Made by a program: the position numbers and the translations under genes. The notes under the pieces were generated by a model. That model was not told the DNA's origin and did no database searches. It saw only the letters and a program-made list of their open reading frames with translations. From the NCBI RefSeq assembly GCF_000208745.1, contig NC_030850.1:2279722-2343721 (forward strand): 64,000 nucleotides of DNA. Reading direction: 5' to 3'. Origin of the DNA: Theobroma cacao. Its lineage: Eukaryota > Streptophyta > Magnoliopsida > Malvales > Malvaceae. Shown in pieces: positions 36,214 through 49,525 of this stretch (the stretch's first letter is position 1; every line of letters starts with the position of its first letter).

Positions 36214-36966
36214 GATTCCTCTCTTCTCATGTGGTGCTGGAGCCCCCTTTCTTTTCATATATGTTAGTCTCCTTTATGTATTTATCACCACTCATTGAAA
36301 TTTTGTGGTTCGGTTGGAAGACACTCCAACCAAACAAATTTATTTTTATTATTAAAAAAAAAATTGATTGTAGAACATAATTAAAAAGAAAACCCCTTTC
36401 GACAACTTTGCCAGAAAATGAACAATAATTTGGAATACTAAATGAGTTTCAATATGGACAATTAATTTTTTTTCTTACTCTAAACCTGTGGTAGTTACAT
36501 AATACTACCAAGAAACCAAATCTACGTAAAAACTTGAAAGGTACGTGTTACACAAAGTAAAAATATAAATTATATATATTCAACTGCAAAAACAGAACCA
36601 AGCAAAAAGTACAAGACCAATGCCAAAATACAAATGAACAGGAGTTCAACTGGAACGGGATGTGGAAGTTGGGGAGATGACCATCCAATATAGAATCTTT
36701 TTTTTTTTTCAGTGATTCCCCATGTAAAGTAGAATTAAATATCAATTTCTTCCACAGATTTGTAGAAAGCTTTCATGCTATGAACATATATGGACACAAC
36801 GGACCATGACAATTCAGACCAGCATTGTGAAGTATGCACTTCCCCTACAGTCTTTCTCTCCGATACTTTACCAGGCACTCTTACCATAAACTCCCTGCAG
36901 CTAGGTCTTCAAAATTTGATATGTGCAAAACAGCTGCACCATTGCGGAGAAGCTGTCTTCTTGGTA
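36214..36966. other. Spacer between NLR copy B and SnRK2 (convergent)
   Basis: The first 350 bp are the end of duplication unit 2. Unique sequence starts near 36563. The remainder carries the 3' UTR of the SnRK2 gene on the minus strand. Open frames on the plus strand here merely mirror the kinase's last exon. Confidence 0.6.
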
Positions 36967-39900
36967 TTACATTGCGTAGACTATCTCCCCACTGCTATCA
37001 ACCTCGAGCTCAGATTCAGAATCCAGGTCATCCATGTACTCATCATCACTGCCACCCATGTAAGGGTTGAAGCCAATTGCCACAGCAGCCGGAATGGTGG
37101 CCTCAGCAATTATCTGCATGATCGTATCTGTGCTCTGCATAGGTTGATCAGGCTCCTCAAAGTGGTTACCCATTGTGTTCTCATCCATCAGATCAGCAGG
37201 GAGATTCTTCAAGAACCACTCATGATTTCTAATTTCAGGAATTGTAATTCTCTGTTACAAAAAATTATCCATTATCAGAAGGTTTAATCACTTTGAAATT
37301 ATGGTCGTTTCCATACATTACCACCCAAAGCCAAAAAGGCCACTCCCTCTGTCGTCATGTGTCTCTCTTTACATTCTTGGATGCTCATGTCCCAAAATAA
37401 GTAGTTAGCTTTGAAAAATCAAGAAACAAATTTAGGATTGGCAGTAAGCAGACATCACTCACAGCTGTAGGATCTGCAACAAAAATCCTTGAAATCAGAT
37501 GCCGACACTCTGGAGATATTTGGACAACATCAGGAATGGAATACTGGACGCTGAGAATTCTCTGCATGAACCAATAAAAGACATGAGCCAACAGTTTCTT
37601 TGGGGAAAAAAATAAGACTAATGCAGTAACAAGGTTCAATAATATACTTGTATGGTCTTCCGAAAATCTTTTGGCTCATCAGGATCCTCAAAAGGATATG
37701 CCCCAACCAGCATCACATACAAGGTAACCCCACATGACCAGACATCTGCAATCTGGTATCATAAGACAAAGTCATTCACTCGTTTTACTAATTAAAATAT
37801 TCTCACATCAACATGCAAATTAATTGAAACAAGCACATAGGCCAAAGTATAACTCACTTGGACAAAAGAACACCATAGAGAGTCAGGTAATACCATTGCT
37901 AACTCTCTCTGATGTTAATTTGTGCATATTTGGATATCAATAAATTACCTATTGTTCAAGATCCAGTCACAATTTGTAAATATTTGCCTTGTGTTAACAT
38001 GGCCCATAAGACATAGTAAGGTTTAAGAAGAGTGTAAAGAAAAGTGCAACCATAAGACCAGTTCCTATTCATCAAGAAATAAAACTACTGATATAAGCTT
38101 CACTCTCCAGTCACAGCTGACCAAATAAAACAAACAAGAAACCAACTTCCCATGCTGTCCCTGACAATATACTATATTCAGAAAAGTGTAAGTAACTTCA
38201 AACCTAATCATCGACGCTCAACAATAAGAGTTTAAAGGACCAAAATTCATTCCAATACTAAACCAGATCCATCCAACAAATCAGCACATTTTATATAAGC
38301 AGACAAATGATTAACCAATTTATGCCTTCCTAGTCAAAGGACTGCCTATGCAGCTGAGGATCATTTCTAGTTAGCATATTTTGCAAACAAGTTATTGATA
38401 GTCAACTGAAGTTTTCAATCAACTAACAGGTGAAAACCATCAATTTTATGTAATTTCACCCACACACACAACTAGAAAACAATGACATCTACCTCTTAAG
38501 CCTTAACAAGGAATTGCATGTTAATAGTAAACTGACATTCCAAACTAATTTGAATTATCTTGTAAATATACCTTGCCATCATATTCTCGCCTTAGGAGCA
38601 CCTCAGGAGCAATGTATGCAGGAGTTCCAACAGTAGATTTAGGTTGCGAATGAAGAACTGAAGACTGAGAAGAACAACCACAACCAAACATATAAACATG
38701 ATAATCATCTCAGAAAATCATAAAACCTATTAGAAACCAAAAGAAGAAATTTCTTAATGGAAAACTTATAAAGTTGCATGATATTGTTCACTCAAATGTA
38801 CCAAAAGAAATGGAAGCAAATGCCAAGAAAGAAGCAAATGAGCACAAGAACTTTTAAGCAAAGAAAAATCATCATAATCCTATATAGAAGAAGTACAACC
38901 TCACCGAAGAAAATGATACTAAATGTTTCACATTATAGAAAGTAGAACCATTAACATCAAGTCCAAGCATCAAACGATAGGATAACAACAAAGATTCCAG
39001 CAAGGTATACCTTAGAGTACCCAAAATCACATATCTTAAGCCGAGGAGCTGGACTTCCGTCCAACAAAGTGTTTTCCAACTTCAAATCACGGTGGCATAC
39101 TTGCTTCATCAAGGGAGAAAAAACATCACATCAATGAGAAAAATAGTTTATCAAGTCACACATAATACAATTTCAACAACAAATAAATGTATAAATTATG
39201 ACTACCATTGCGTGGCAATAACTAACTCCGGATATAAGTTGTTGAAAGAAGAAGCGAGCCTGCACCAAAATCGTGAATATAGATATAAAACAAAACCACA
39301 ACTAAAACGGGATTCAAAATGAATGAAAAATAGAAGGAAAACGAACCTCATCTTCATTGAATCTACCAGCAGCACAAATTCTCTCAAAAAGCTCTCCTCC
39401 AGATGCATATTCCATTACAATGGCAAGATGAGTAGGTGTTAAAATAACCTAGCATCACAATTTTCCATAAATAGTTAATCACGACATTAACTTAATTTTT
39501 AAAAATAAAATAAAATAAAAACAGTAAGTATAAACCTTACCTCTTTGAATCTAACAATATTGGAATGCCTCAATGACCTATGATTAATAATTTCTCTTTG
39601 AACATTTTCATCTATCTGTATAGCACAAGTAGCACAAATTTTAATGAGATAATTTATTAATCCGAATATTAAAAATTAAAAATTAGAAACTAAAAAAAAA
39701 AGTTAGTTAAAGTAGTTGAGAAAGCAGGAAAAACATTTCCGAAATTGACAAAATTAATATAACCCCCGCAATAAATTCCCGCAACTTAGAAAATATGAAA
39801 ATCCAGAAACATAAAGCTTTATCTTCAATAAATACCATAATAATCCAAACGAACTTATTTCCATAAATAGAGCAAAACCACAACAACAAGACATCGCTGA

Positions 39901-40098
39901 CTATAAATTTACAAAACTAACCTTATCGCCTCTCTCGATGTACTTGACAGCAACTAGGTCTTTGGTAACCTTATCTCTCATAAGCCGGGCGACTCCGAAA
40001 TTACCCGCCCCGATATCTCTGACGAAATCGTAACGGTCACTGTCGTGCATGATCGGCATATCCATAGCCGGCCCGACTGTTAGGTCCGCCCGATCCAT
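36967..40098 (-). CDS. SnRK2: SnRK2 protein kinase, subclass III (ABA signalling)
   Basis: Nine exons in minus-strand order: 40098-39922, 39615-39541, 39448-39347, 39259-39206, 39103-39011, 38664-38572, 37752-37648, 37561-37463 and 37251-36967. Each is in phase; the product is 360 residues, the usual SnRK2 size and exon count. Kinase features: glycine loop GAGNFG (30-35), VAVK lysine (52), HRDLKLEN (catalytic Asp142), DFG (162-164) and activation loop [14 protein letters not shown] (168-181). Ser177 corresponds to OST1 Ser175. The tail has the SnRK2 box (about 290-320) and a very acidic end, [21 protein letters not shown], that in subclass III binds PP2C phosphatases. These kinases are freed from PP2Cs when ABA is sensed and phosphorylate ABF factors and ion channels. 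The tail resembles SnRK2.2/2.3 more than OST1. The 5' leader contains a poly-A-like tract near 40228. Confidence 0.96.
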
Positions 40099-41760
40099 AT
40101 TTCTCTCTTTTCAGTGTCCGATTCTACACCTACGACAAGAGCAACTCACGACCACATCACCGAACTGAACCTCAACACGGACGTAGTTTAGTTTAGATGA
40201 GTCACTGAGTTGAAAGAGTCGATTAATGAAAAAAAAAAAAAAAAAAAGCGTTTTCGTCTTTAGTTGATCGGCGATCAATAGAGTGGTTCTGCAACAGTGA
40301 AGGGAGGAGGCGAGGACTTTTTGGGGAAGCTGAAGTGACAATGCCAAGGAAATATCTGCTAGGTGCAAGGAGGAGAAGAGAAATGCGGCGTCGTTTGGAG
40401 GTGGTTGCTCGGTGGGTAACGAATAGGATTGGCTCCTTTTTTAGGCTGTCTTGTTATATATGGATTAATTTGACCTTTTTGCTGCTTTTTATCAGGACCC
40501 GAATGACTTAAATATCCCTGATTTGGATAATTTTAAAGAGGAGTCACGTGGATTTGGAATGCTTGGGAGAATTTATTCGGTATTATGCTGTCTTTTACAT
40601 GTTAAAGTGATCCGACGGTTCGGTTTGATCCTTCGTTGCCCAAATGAACACGCAATGATATATTTTTTTATGATTATCTCTTTTGCTTTCCTTTTTTTCC
40701 TAAAAAATTAATTTCCATCAATTAAAATTAAAATGAAGATAATACTATATAGTATTTTATATACTAGTAAATTATTTCATTTCCATATTTCATACATATT
40801 ACATATAAATCAATATGTTTTTTTGTATGTATCAACAACCTTGCTTAATTATGTATTTTTTATAAATGAGATTAAATTTGATATATTATTCGATTGATTA
40901 TCATTAAAAATATATTATTATTTTTAACTTCAACAAATCATTCGATGCTAAAGCAACATGCATTGTGTGCTAAACTTGATTTATCACTTTAATTAATCAT
41001 TTCAAATAGATTTCAATTAATAGATGCACTAACATGTTGGACATTTAATTTAAAACATTAAAAACTAATCCCTAACCTTTAATCTGAATTAATGTAATTA
41101 ATTTTGTAAATACGAATTATTAAATTTTATATCATATGCGTGATAATTAAAAATAAAACAAAATTTTCTGATTTTCAAGCATGGTTACGTGCAAAAATAA
41201 TACTTTCAGAAATTAACTTTCCTTTCTATTGAGGAAAAGCATGTGATTGGCTGAGAGCATGGTGTCGGGCACGCATAGTGCAATCACCTTGAAAGGATGT
41301 TTTGGTCAATTCAGGTGGAATGGATTGTCCATTCGTGGACAAAGCCTTCGGAACAAAGGAAAGTTTCTGACTTTCAAGCGGTAGTTTTCCAAATAAAGAA
41401 ATTAGCATGTGGTAAGAATACACCCCACGCAACAAGGAACAAGAACTACACCAATCTAGCACCCTCGATAGACTCGACCTTTCGGAAAGGTCAATGATCC
41501 GACGGTATAGAACCTTTCAAAGGCAGCGGTAACGTACTACGTTAAAACATTTTGAAGATTTATAGTTTTGTAGTAGATTGGAAAAGGGAATCTCTCCAGC
41601 AATAGGCTGCTTCCCAACGACAAAGAGAGGCTTGTATTTTAAAGAAGCACATAGCACCTTTAAGCATAATTAAGGTAAAAAGCATAAGGTTTAATCCATG
41701 GGAATCAAATCGTGATATCTCTATTAAAAAATAATTACTTTTTTTGTTAAGTATTAAAAC

Positions 41761-41798
41761 CATATATATATATATATATATATATATACTACTATTAN
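41761..41798. repeat. TA microsatellite next to an unresolved base
   Basis: A TA run of about 25 bp is followed within about 12 bp by an N at 41798. The repeat probably hindered base calling, so its length is uncertain. Confidence 0.85.
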
Positions 41799-42768
41799 AA
41801 TTTGAGTTCGAACAATTTTAATCAGTAATAATAACATTTATCAAAAAATAAATTAATTTGGTATATAATTGAATAATTCCACTTACAAGTTACAAGTCAC
41901 AATTAAACTTTGTAATTTAAACCGGTTAAAAAGAGAAGAAAAGATGAAAATATTACTTTCGACGTTGAATACGTTTTTATTCAAAAGTTTAATCAAAAAT
42001 AAAAATAGCCAATTTTATTAGGTTTGAACTGTTTTTTTGTTTGGTTGAAATTATAGAAAAGGTAGAAAAATTGACTAAAACCCACCAATACTTAAGGACC
42101 CCACCATAAAAACTCTGTCGTTTTAAAAGGGTCGGATTGCCAATCAAGTTGTTGTTTGTCTTACATTCGTGCACCATCTTTATCAGTAAAGTCCATTTAA
42201 TGCAGTCTATTTCCGTTGATTAATTCTGGGCTGAAATGATTCCAATTATCCATGTGCTATCTTTCTTTTCTTTTCTTTTCCCAGATTCAGGTGCACATCT
42301 TTCCCTTTCATTGGCCTTTTGCTTTACTTTTACTTAGTTTCTTTCTTTCTTTCTCTTTGGTTGAGCCAGCAATATTCCTAAATGGTTAGGACGATAAATA
42401 CAATGAATATGACATTCGATATTTGTCTTTTTGCTATATTGAGAACGATTGGATATGTGTTGCAAGGCATGTCGTTGATCTGGAGAAGCAATCTCAGCTG
42501 TTCATTTTCCTTATTAATGATACCACATTATCAACCAATCAGAAACGACAGATAACTTTACAAAATTTGCTTTCAAAGACAGAGCATTTTGCTGGATAAT
42601 TGGATATCCTTTCAAATGATTCCACCTACCCAAAGCTTCATACAATTAACACCGTCCATTCTCATATGACATTTTATGGTTTTTTTTCTCTAAATTAACA
42701 TTTTGTGAATAATAGCTATCTCAACTAATATTCTGTGAAGAGTTTTTATTTTCACAATAAATTATATT

Positions 42769-44005
42769 ATTAATTTTATCTAATAAAATTATCAAAATAT
42801 TATGGCTAAATACCCAAATTAACTTTTAAATTGTAATAAAAAATTAATTAAGTTTTTTTATTCTTTTATTGTATTTAAATAAATCTCTAAATTTTTATTT
42901 TAAATCAAATAAATCATTCTTACTAGCTATTGACTAATTTTTGTTAATCAACTGTATAATTAAAAATTTTATTCCACGTGGTAGATTTTGTATTTAAACT
43001 TGCTGACTAGAAATTAGATTTTCCCTTTTTACCTATTCATATATTTAAAAATCTTTAGCTTAGGGATTTGAAAAAAATTAAAAAGCACCCTAATTACTTC
43101 AAACTAAGTCTTAATTACAAATAAGTTTTTAACAAAAAAAGCACTTGAGTTTAACAAAAAAACCCAAACTAGGGAGACATTCAAGTAGACTTTTTGTTGC
43201 AAATTTTTTTCATGATCATAACACTTTCAAGATGAACATTTGCTTCAAGTATGCAAGAGTCATCTTCAATTTGTATCTATTTCTTAACATAATAAATTTC
43301 AAAATGAAGATTAATTTTTTTTGTTTTATAATTGTGTTGGAGATTACAAGGAGTGTTTCGTTGAAAGTTGGGAGGTTCAACTTTGATTTCGGAAAAGTCC
43401 TTTCAATATATGGGATATACTGATCATTAATACCAAGCTTCAAATTCTTATTCTAACCATTACACAAACAAGTTTCCAATTGTGAAGCAACACTAAGATT
43501 AGCTATATGGAGGGGATGGATTAATCAGAAAGAAAAGGGTATTCTTTAAAGGCTGATTCTTTTGCTTTAAATCCCTAGAGATTATTTATTGAGACAGTAA
43601 ATAATTAAGAGTTTTAGAATAAGAATTCTGGTAGATTATTGATTGAGACAAGAGATAATGAAAAAGGGTCTTGCAAATTTTTTTTTTTAAGTAGAAGGAA
43701 CAATTTCACCTTAAAAAGAATTGTTGTTTCTCTTTAATACGAAAATTAATATAAGTTTGCACAAATAAAATAAAATGACACGTGACATGTTATAAAATTG
43801 TCAATTGTACCGTTGACTAACAGAAATTGGTGAAAAAAACTTATTTAATTTAAAATAAAATTTTAAATATTTATTTGAAAAGCAATAAAAGAATATAGGT
43901 CTTAATTGATTTTTTTTGTATAGTTTGGAAGCTTATTTAAGTATTTAACCAAATATATTATTAATTTAAAGTTATTTTTTATTAATTTTTATTAGATAGA
44001 ATTAA
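42769..44005. mobile_element. Fold-back element with long terminal inverted repeats
   Basis: The left arm (about 42769-43003) and right arm (about 43753-44005) are inverted copies of each other with roughly 20-30% divergence. Matching words include TTAATTTTATCTAATAAAA against its near-complement at 43988-44005. ATTCTTTTATTG at about 42860 is mirrored by CAATAAAAGAAT near 43883, and CCACGTGG (42974) by ACACGTGACATG (43778). The 750-bp core has only short open frames (for example 43145-43423) with no transposase motif. I take it as an old non-autonomous DNA element. Target-site duplications are not clear. Confidence 0.55.
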
Positions 44006-45917
44006 CGATCTAACTACGTGCGGGTTAATAAAAATTATTCACAATATATTAATAGAAAAAAAAATTCATATGGTGCTAATTGAGAAAAATAATAATAAAA
44101 TATCATGTGAAAAAAGTTGAAATCATAAGCGGTGTAGATAAAATTTATCTTAAAAATAGAATTTATGAGATGCAAGAGATTTTTATGTAATTTTAGATTA
44201 TATATATTAACAAAGCTAATTATGGTTGTAGAAAAAAAAAAGAAAGATTGAGCAATTAACAAAATAAATCTTGGTCTTTCAATTGTGTTAGGGAACCACA
44301 ACGAAGTTAAAATACAAGGAATTTTAGCTTAGGAAATAGACGATTTTTACAAACTGTGAACAATTTTACCACCATATTTTATTTTAGCCAAAAGGTAGTA
44401 GAAATTTTGAAAGTCTAATTTTTTTTTCTTAAAAAAGGAAAAACTAAAAGAAGTATAAGGCTTTGACCGCAGGCACATTAAGTCAAAGATATATATCTCC
44501 TTTTTATTTGTTTGTTGAAGCAGAACGCTTCTTTTTGAGATGCCTTCACATGCTTATTGAATTTATTGTTAGCCTCCGTAGTTAGGGACTTTACCCTACG
44601 AAAGGCCATGCGGATGCTTGTTGACACTGATATTCTCTTCTTCAACCATAAATGGACTTTAACATATTAGGTGAAAATATTAATATTATGAGGAAAATGA
44701 TAAAAACAAAAAGTAAAGTGAAAAAAATAATTTATAAATAATTACATGATTAACCGTCATCGTTCTCATCAACTCTTGTCAAAATTTTTAGTTAGATTTT
44801 GGAAGCTTAAATGCTTAAAAAACGAAACATATTGATTTAATTATGCAATTAAATGTGATAATGAAATATGTAATAATAAATTATTCTTGTAAGCGTATAA
44901 AAAATTAAATACTTTCCATTATTTATAATGAGATAAATAATAAAAATGAACCTTTAATCAATGGTTCATTTTTCTTATTTAAGACTAAAGGGAGGGTTGG
45001 ACAAGTAAATGTGGGCTTCAAGTTGGGCAAAAGCCATGGCCCACTGTAGACCAAGAGCATGGGCCCGTTTTATCATTTAATTTATCCAAATTCCCACGTA
45101 GGCAATCCTAAGTAGACCATTGGCTTTTAATGCCCCGCCAAGTTGAAGAGTAAATTGGGAAGAGAACAGTCAAACTGCTTTTGTTCACAATCCGCGTATT
45201 AATTGACTTCCCAATCGCATGTGTTTCTACTAACTAATAAGAAAAACCTCTCACGCAGGAAGCTTCCACAAATTTGATGTCTTAATGTCAAAAAGTCAAG
45301 CTATTCAGCCGAACTTTAGTCGTAACCACCAAACAAAAACAATTGGACCAAGTTTAAAGTCGTGTTATATTCCAAAACTTCTGTTACAAGTACACTTCGT
45401 ATAGCAACTTCAATATAAATTCAAACAACTAACCAATTAATTTCCAAAAATAAAAAAATGAATATTTTTTTATTTACGTCAATAATGATTATTATTGTTA
45501 TCGTTAACACCAAACTTATTGCCCTTGCTTATTTTTTATATATAAGTGCGTGCCATTATTTTAATGTTGCCGCCCACGTCTTAGGCCCAGCCCATGTGAC
45601 GCGTGTACAATGTGGCCACATTTCTGAAAAAAAAAATGGAGAGGGATACCACTAGGAATTTCAAGGTAAATGCGAGGGCAAATCAGGAAGATAAAAAAAT
45701 CCTTCCTAGAAGGCCACGAGCTTTAAGTTCTGTAGGCCCCGCAACCCGCCTCAGCTTTCACAAACGAGTAACGAGAAACGGGTGAGCCAACCTTTTCACC
45801 TATTTTTCCAATTTTGTCCTCTTCGTTTCTTCGCTCTCAACACAATCTCCGCCACCTGACTCACCGAGTCCCTAAAACCGAAGAGGAAAAATAGTAGGGT
45901 GGGACTCTTAAACCGAA

Positions 45918-48900
45918 ATGGTGTTGGACTCCGAGCTAATCGCCCGGCTCCGGGAGTTCTTGAAAGAGTCGGACCTGAACACGACGACGACAGCAATCGT
46001 ACGGCGGAGATTGGAGGAGGATTTCAGGATTGATTTATCGGAGAAAAAGAAGTTTATTAGGGAGCAAGTCGATTTATATCTCCAAAGCCAGTTCGAAAAT
46101 GCCGAAGAACAAGAACAAGAACAAGAGGATGAAAATAACGAAGAAGATGACCAGACGGCGAAGATTAAATCAGAGGAAACCGACGGCTCTGATTCGAACG
46201 AGGAAGAGGAGGAGAGTGAAAGAGCAAGGAATAAAAGGGCTTCCGCGAAGAAAGGGTCAGTTATTTATTTATTAATTAATAATTATACAAAATTTCACGT
46301 AATAATAAATCAAATGTATTTGTTTATTTTTAAAAGTTTTAGATGATGCGTGGTTTAGAAGTTAATTGTGAGGTTATAAGTTGGTTATAGTTATGCTTAG
46401 TTTTATCATAAGTGTAATTTGGATTTTTTTAAGCCTTAATTATTATAAATATTTTTTATAAAGGGTGTATTTTTTTTAAGCATATAAGTTGGGGAAAATG
46501 TTTTGAATGTCAACATTTGACAGAACCTGTTTGTGTTAATCTGAACAGGTGTATAATTTAAATCCAACTCAGTGAGTCACTCTCTGAGATTGCCGTGGAA
46601 CTCTTCGCTACAAGGTTGATTAACCATAGTTCTAGAAATAAAAGGATAACAATGATGTGTTAAAAAAATTAATGCAGACATGATTTTAATATTTTATTGT
46701 CATTGTAGAAAATGAAAGTTTCTTATAATTTCCACCCTTGTTGATTTGGAGAAGCTTAAACAAATTTTTTTTTTGGAGTTGGACGAAATTTAATTAAGTG
46801 CTTTAGGAGTGAAAATTTTCCTTGAAAATGCTTTAATGATCTCACTTTCCATGGCACTAGGTTATTTGATTAATATATAGCTGCTCCAAATTCATGTGCG
46901 CTTATTTGTCCTTTGACACATTTTATTTCATGGAGACAATTTTTTCTCTTTTCCCTTTTGTCTTATAAATTGTAAGGTTTTTGCTCGTGGTCTGTAAGTG
47001 ATCTTTTTTCATCCGAGGCACTACTGATAGATAAGTTGTACAGAAGGGTATTTTGTTGACTGCAATGCATTAAAACAAGGGCAAGCTACCTTAACTTCTC
47101 TCTTTGTAATTAAATTTGGCCTTTGGAACAGGAAATGCAAGCCTTTTTGTGCACCCTATTGATTGTGCATTTGATCTTTGGTTGTTAAGGTGTAAAATTT
47201 TTCAGCCTATATTTTGAAATATGTTTTTTTGCCCTCCTTTTCTCCTTCATTGAATCTGTTGATTTAGACTCCTGAAAATTCTCGACAATCTGAATTTTCT
47301 TGTTTGTTCTCAATCTTTGATGTTTTCGGGGGCTGGAAAGGAGGAAATGGGTTGGTTGTAAACTTGTAATAATACAGACTCCAGTTTTGCCCAGAAAACA
47401 AGACAGATCAGCTTGTGTTTAATGATGTCATTTAGATGACTTCAGATATTTCTTATCTAAAGTGCATTATTTGCTTCAGTTTTGATCCAATAGTCTGTTT
47501 GCTTGTTTGTAGTATTAGCAAACAACAATGGCTGCTGCACCAGAGTAGCAGGATTTAATGCTATTTCATGTTGGATAATGAGCATATTGAAAAGTGATTT
47601 TTGTGTGAATTGTTCATCTTTTCTTCAGCTTATCATCTACCTCAAATCCACTAATTTATCTAGAATATACCTAGACGAAGAATTTTCTCTCTACATTTGC
47701 ATGCAAGCTTTGAAGTTTAGTAGGGCTTTGAAGCAGAGGTTGCAATTGCCATCAAACTTATAGATGCTAGTTTACGAATTTATGATTGTATTAATTTATA
47801 ATATAGGTCAAAAAGAGTCAATAATGAAGTTAAGAGAAGAGGAGGTGGTTTTAACAAAGTATGTAGCCTTTCACCACAACTTCAAGAACTTGTAGGAGTG
47901 CCTGCATTGGCGAGGACTGAGGTACCTCTAAAATGTCCTGAATTTCTTTTCAGTTTCTTTTTTGTTGATTACTTAATTAAGGGAGCTGCTTTGTTCTAAA
48001 TTGTCTGTTTAATATTGGTGCTAGGTAGTCAAGCAAATATGGGCTTATATTAGAGAGAAAAATTTGCAAGACCCAGTTAACAAGAAAAATATAATTTGTG
48101 ATGAGCCATTGCTAGCACTTTTTGGTGTTCGTTCCATTGACATGTTTCAAATGAACAAAGCCCTGTCAAAGCATATCTGGCCCTTGGATTCAGATGAAGG
48201 TATTAGCATATCTCTTTTGCATTTGCTAAACATTTTAAGATGGCTTGATTTGATATATTAGATTTCGGCTCAAATTACTTGACTCCTTGAAACTTGAGTA
48301 AAAACTGCCGGTTCTCCATATAATTGGCCATTGCTGGAAATGAGGGCTTTATTTAATTAAATTTCAACTAAATGCAGGTGCAATATCTTTTGTGCCATGA
48401 TCAATATGCTGCACGCGTTTTTTAATGTTCATCTTTATAAAGTGCTAAATTTAACTATAGTGGCTTTCATGGCACAGTTGTTTCAGTCAAGTCAACAGAG
48501 AGGGAAAAGCAACGTAAGCACGTGAGAGAAGAAGGTAGGGATGGTAAATGACTAAATTAAAGTCTTCTATTTGACTCATGATGCATCATAGCAGAACTTG
48601 TTTTGTATTGATATGAGAAGTTAGTATTGCTCATACTAACAACTTGTCTACCTTTGCCAGCAATACCTTGCAGCTAAGATTTTGCTTCCCCACTTTGAGT
48701 GCAAATTGGTAAATTGGTCTTTTGACTGTTGTTTCCTGAAAGAACCTTCTCATTTAGTGCTGTTGCTAGAGACATCTATTGCTGCTAATTCTGGCTTGCT
48801 TGTGTATTTGGCTCTCATATATCTTTGTGTGCTTAGTCCTGAACATCCTGCATGTTTTGAGTCAGGTTTTCATTGGTTGTTTGCTTGAAATAATCTCCTC

Positions 48901-49525
48901 TTTTATCCAATCCTGAACCGGCAACGTAGTGATATCAGTGACCTTTGTGGCTTTTGCTGCCCTCCTCTGTGTCCTTCTGTGCACGCATGTCATGTGTCTC
49001 ACTATATGTATAATGTATCGGTTAATTTATTACTGTTGTTGAATTATGATAAACATGTTAGTAGACAGTTCACTATCATATATTCTTACCTCTCTGGTTT
49101 GCTGTTTTCTTCTTTGCCTTTTCAGATCCAGATGAGCCAAAAAGGAAGGAAAAGCGGCAGAAGGGATTTCTTGCTCCTCTTCAACTTTCGGATGCTCTGG
49201 TGAAGTTCCTTGGTACTGGAGAAAGTGTGCTAACGCGGGCTGATGTAATAAAGAGAATGTGGGATTATATAAAAGAAAACAACCTCCAGGTATCTGCCCT
49301 ATCCATAGGGTCCTTTTACTGAAATTGTGATCCTAAGCGCATATAATAAGGCATAACAAGAATTATTATCAAACTTTGTTTATTTGTTTTGGCTTTTGCA
49401 TGAAGGATCCATCTGACAAGAGAAAAGTAATATGTGATGAAAAGCTGAAAGAACTCTTCGAAGTTGAAACCTTCACTGGCTTCACCGTATCAAAGCTCTT
49501 GGCGGCTCATTTTCTTAAGACCTGA
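45918..49525 (+). CDS. DEK-C and double SWIB domain protein
   Basis: Six exons: 45918-46255, 47807-47921, 48025-48199, 48478-48534, 49126-49289 and 49406-49525, giving 322 residues. The fourth acceptor may instead be at 48486 (TTTCAG), which shortens the protein by three residues. Residues 1-57 form a DEK C-terminal-type domain (SELIARLREFLKESDLNTTT, then FIREQVDLYL). A very acidic Glu/Asp/Gln stretch follows (about 60-100), then a basic KRASAKKG. SWIB/MDM2 domain 1 covers about 128-205 (FNKVCSLSPQLQELVGVPAL to MNKALSKHIWP). Domain 2 covers about 242-320 (FLAPLQLSDALVKFLGTGES to VSKLLAAHFLKT). This order matches the UAF30/Spp27-like group of nuclear chromatin or Pol I factors. Intron 1 is long (1551 bp). 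Not an organellar SWIB: no transit peptide is visible. Confidence 0.9.

Larger units (their letters stand above)
26105..36562. repeat. Tandem duplication of about 5.2 kb (PPR 5' part plus NLR)
   Basis: The block from about 26105 to 31325 is repeated at about 31322-36562, in the same orientation. Within the NLR genes the offset is exactly 5233 bp; at the left edge it is about 5222 bp because of small indels. The internal junction near 31321-31330 joins the end of unit 1 (...ACACAAAGTAAAA) to the middle of the PPR gene (CACTCCATAGCAGC). Sequence flanking the far right end (36563 onward) is not repeated. Short AAGTAAAA/GTTAAA similarity at the joints suggests a small microhomology. Confidence 0.92.
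40099..45917. other. AT-rich gap with repeats between SnRK2 and SWIB genes
   Basis: No gene is supported in these 5.8 kb. A GC-richer island (41220-41560) stands out. A TA microsatellite (about 41763-41787) sits next to the only ambiguous base (41798). A fold-back element lies at 42769-44005. The last 300 bp (45600-45917) are GC-richer and probably hold the promoter and leader of the SWIB gene. Confidence 0.5.

Noticed and set aside
26105..36562. Tandem repeat as a pure assembly artefact
   Set aside because: The RPW8 exons, promoters, PPR parts and 3' flanks differ by many substitutions and indels, so two real copies exist. The nearly identical 3.2-kb tract alone could still have been merged by assembly.
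36790..37287. 165-codon open frame on the plus strand
   Set aside because: It lies opposite the last exon of the SnRK2 gene and its composition mirrors that exon.
43145..43423. Transposase gene inside the fold-back element
   Set aside because: The frame is short, hydrophobic and AT-driven, with no DDE or zinc-finger motif.
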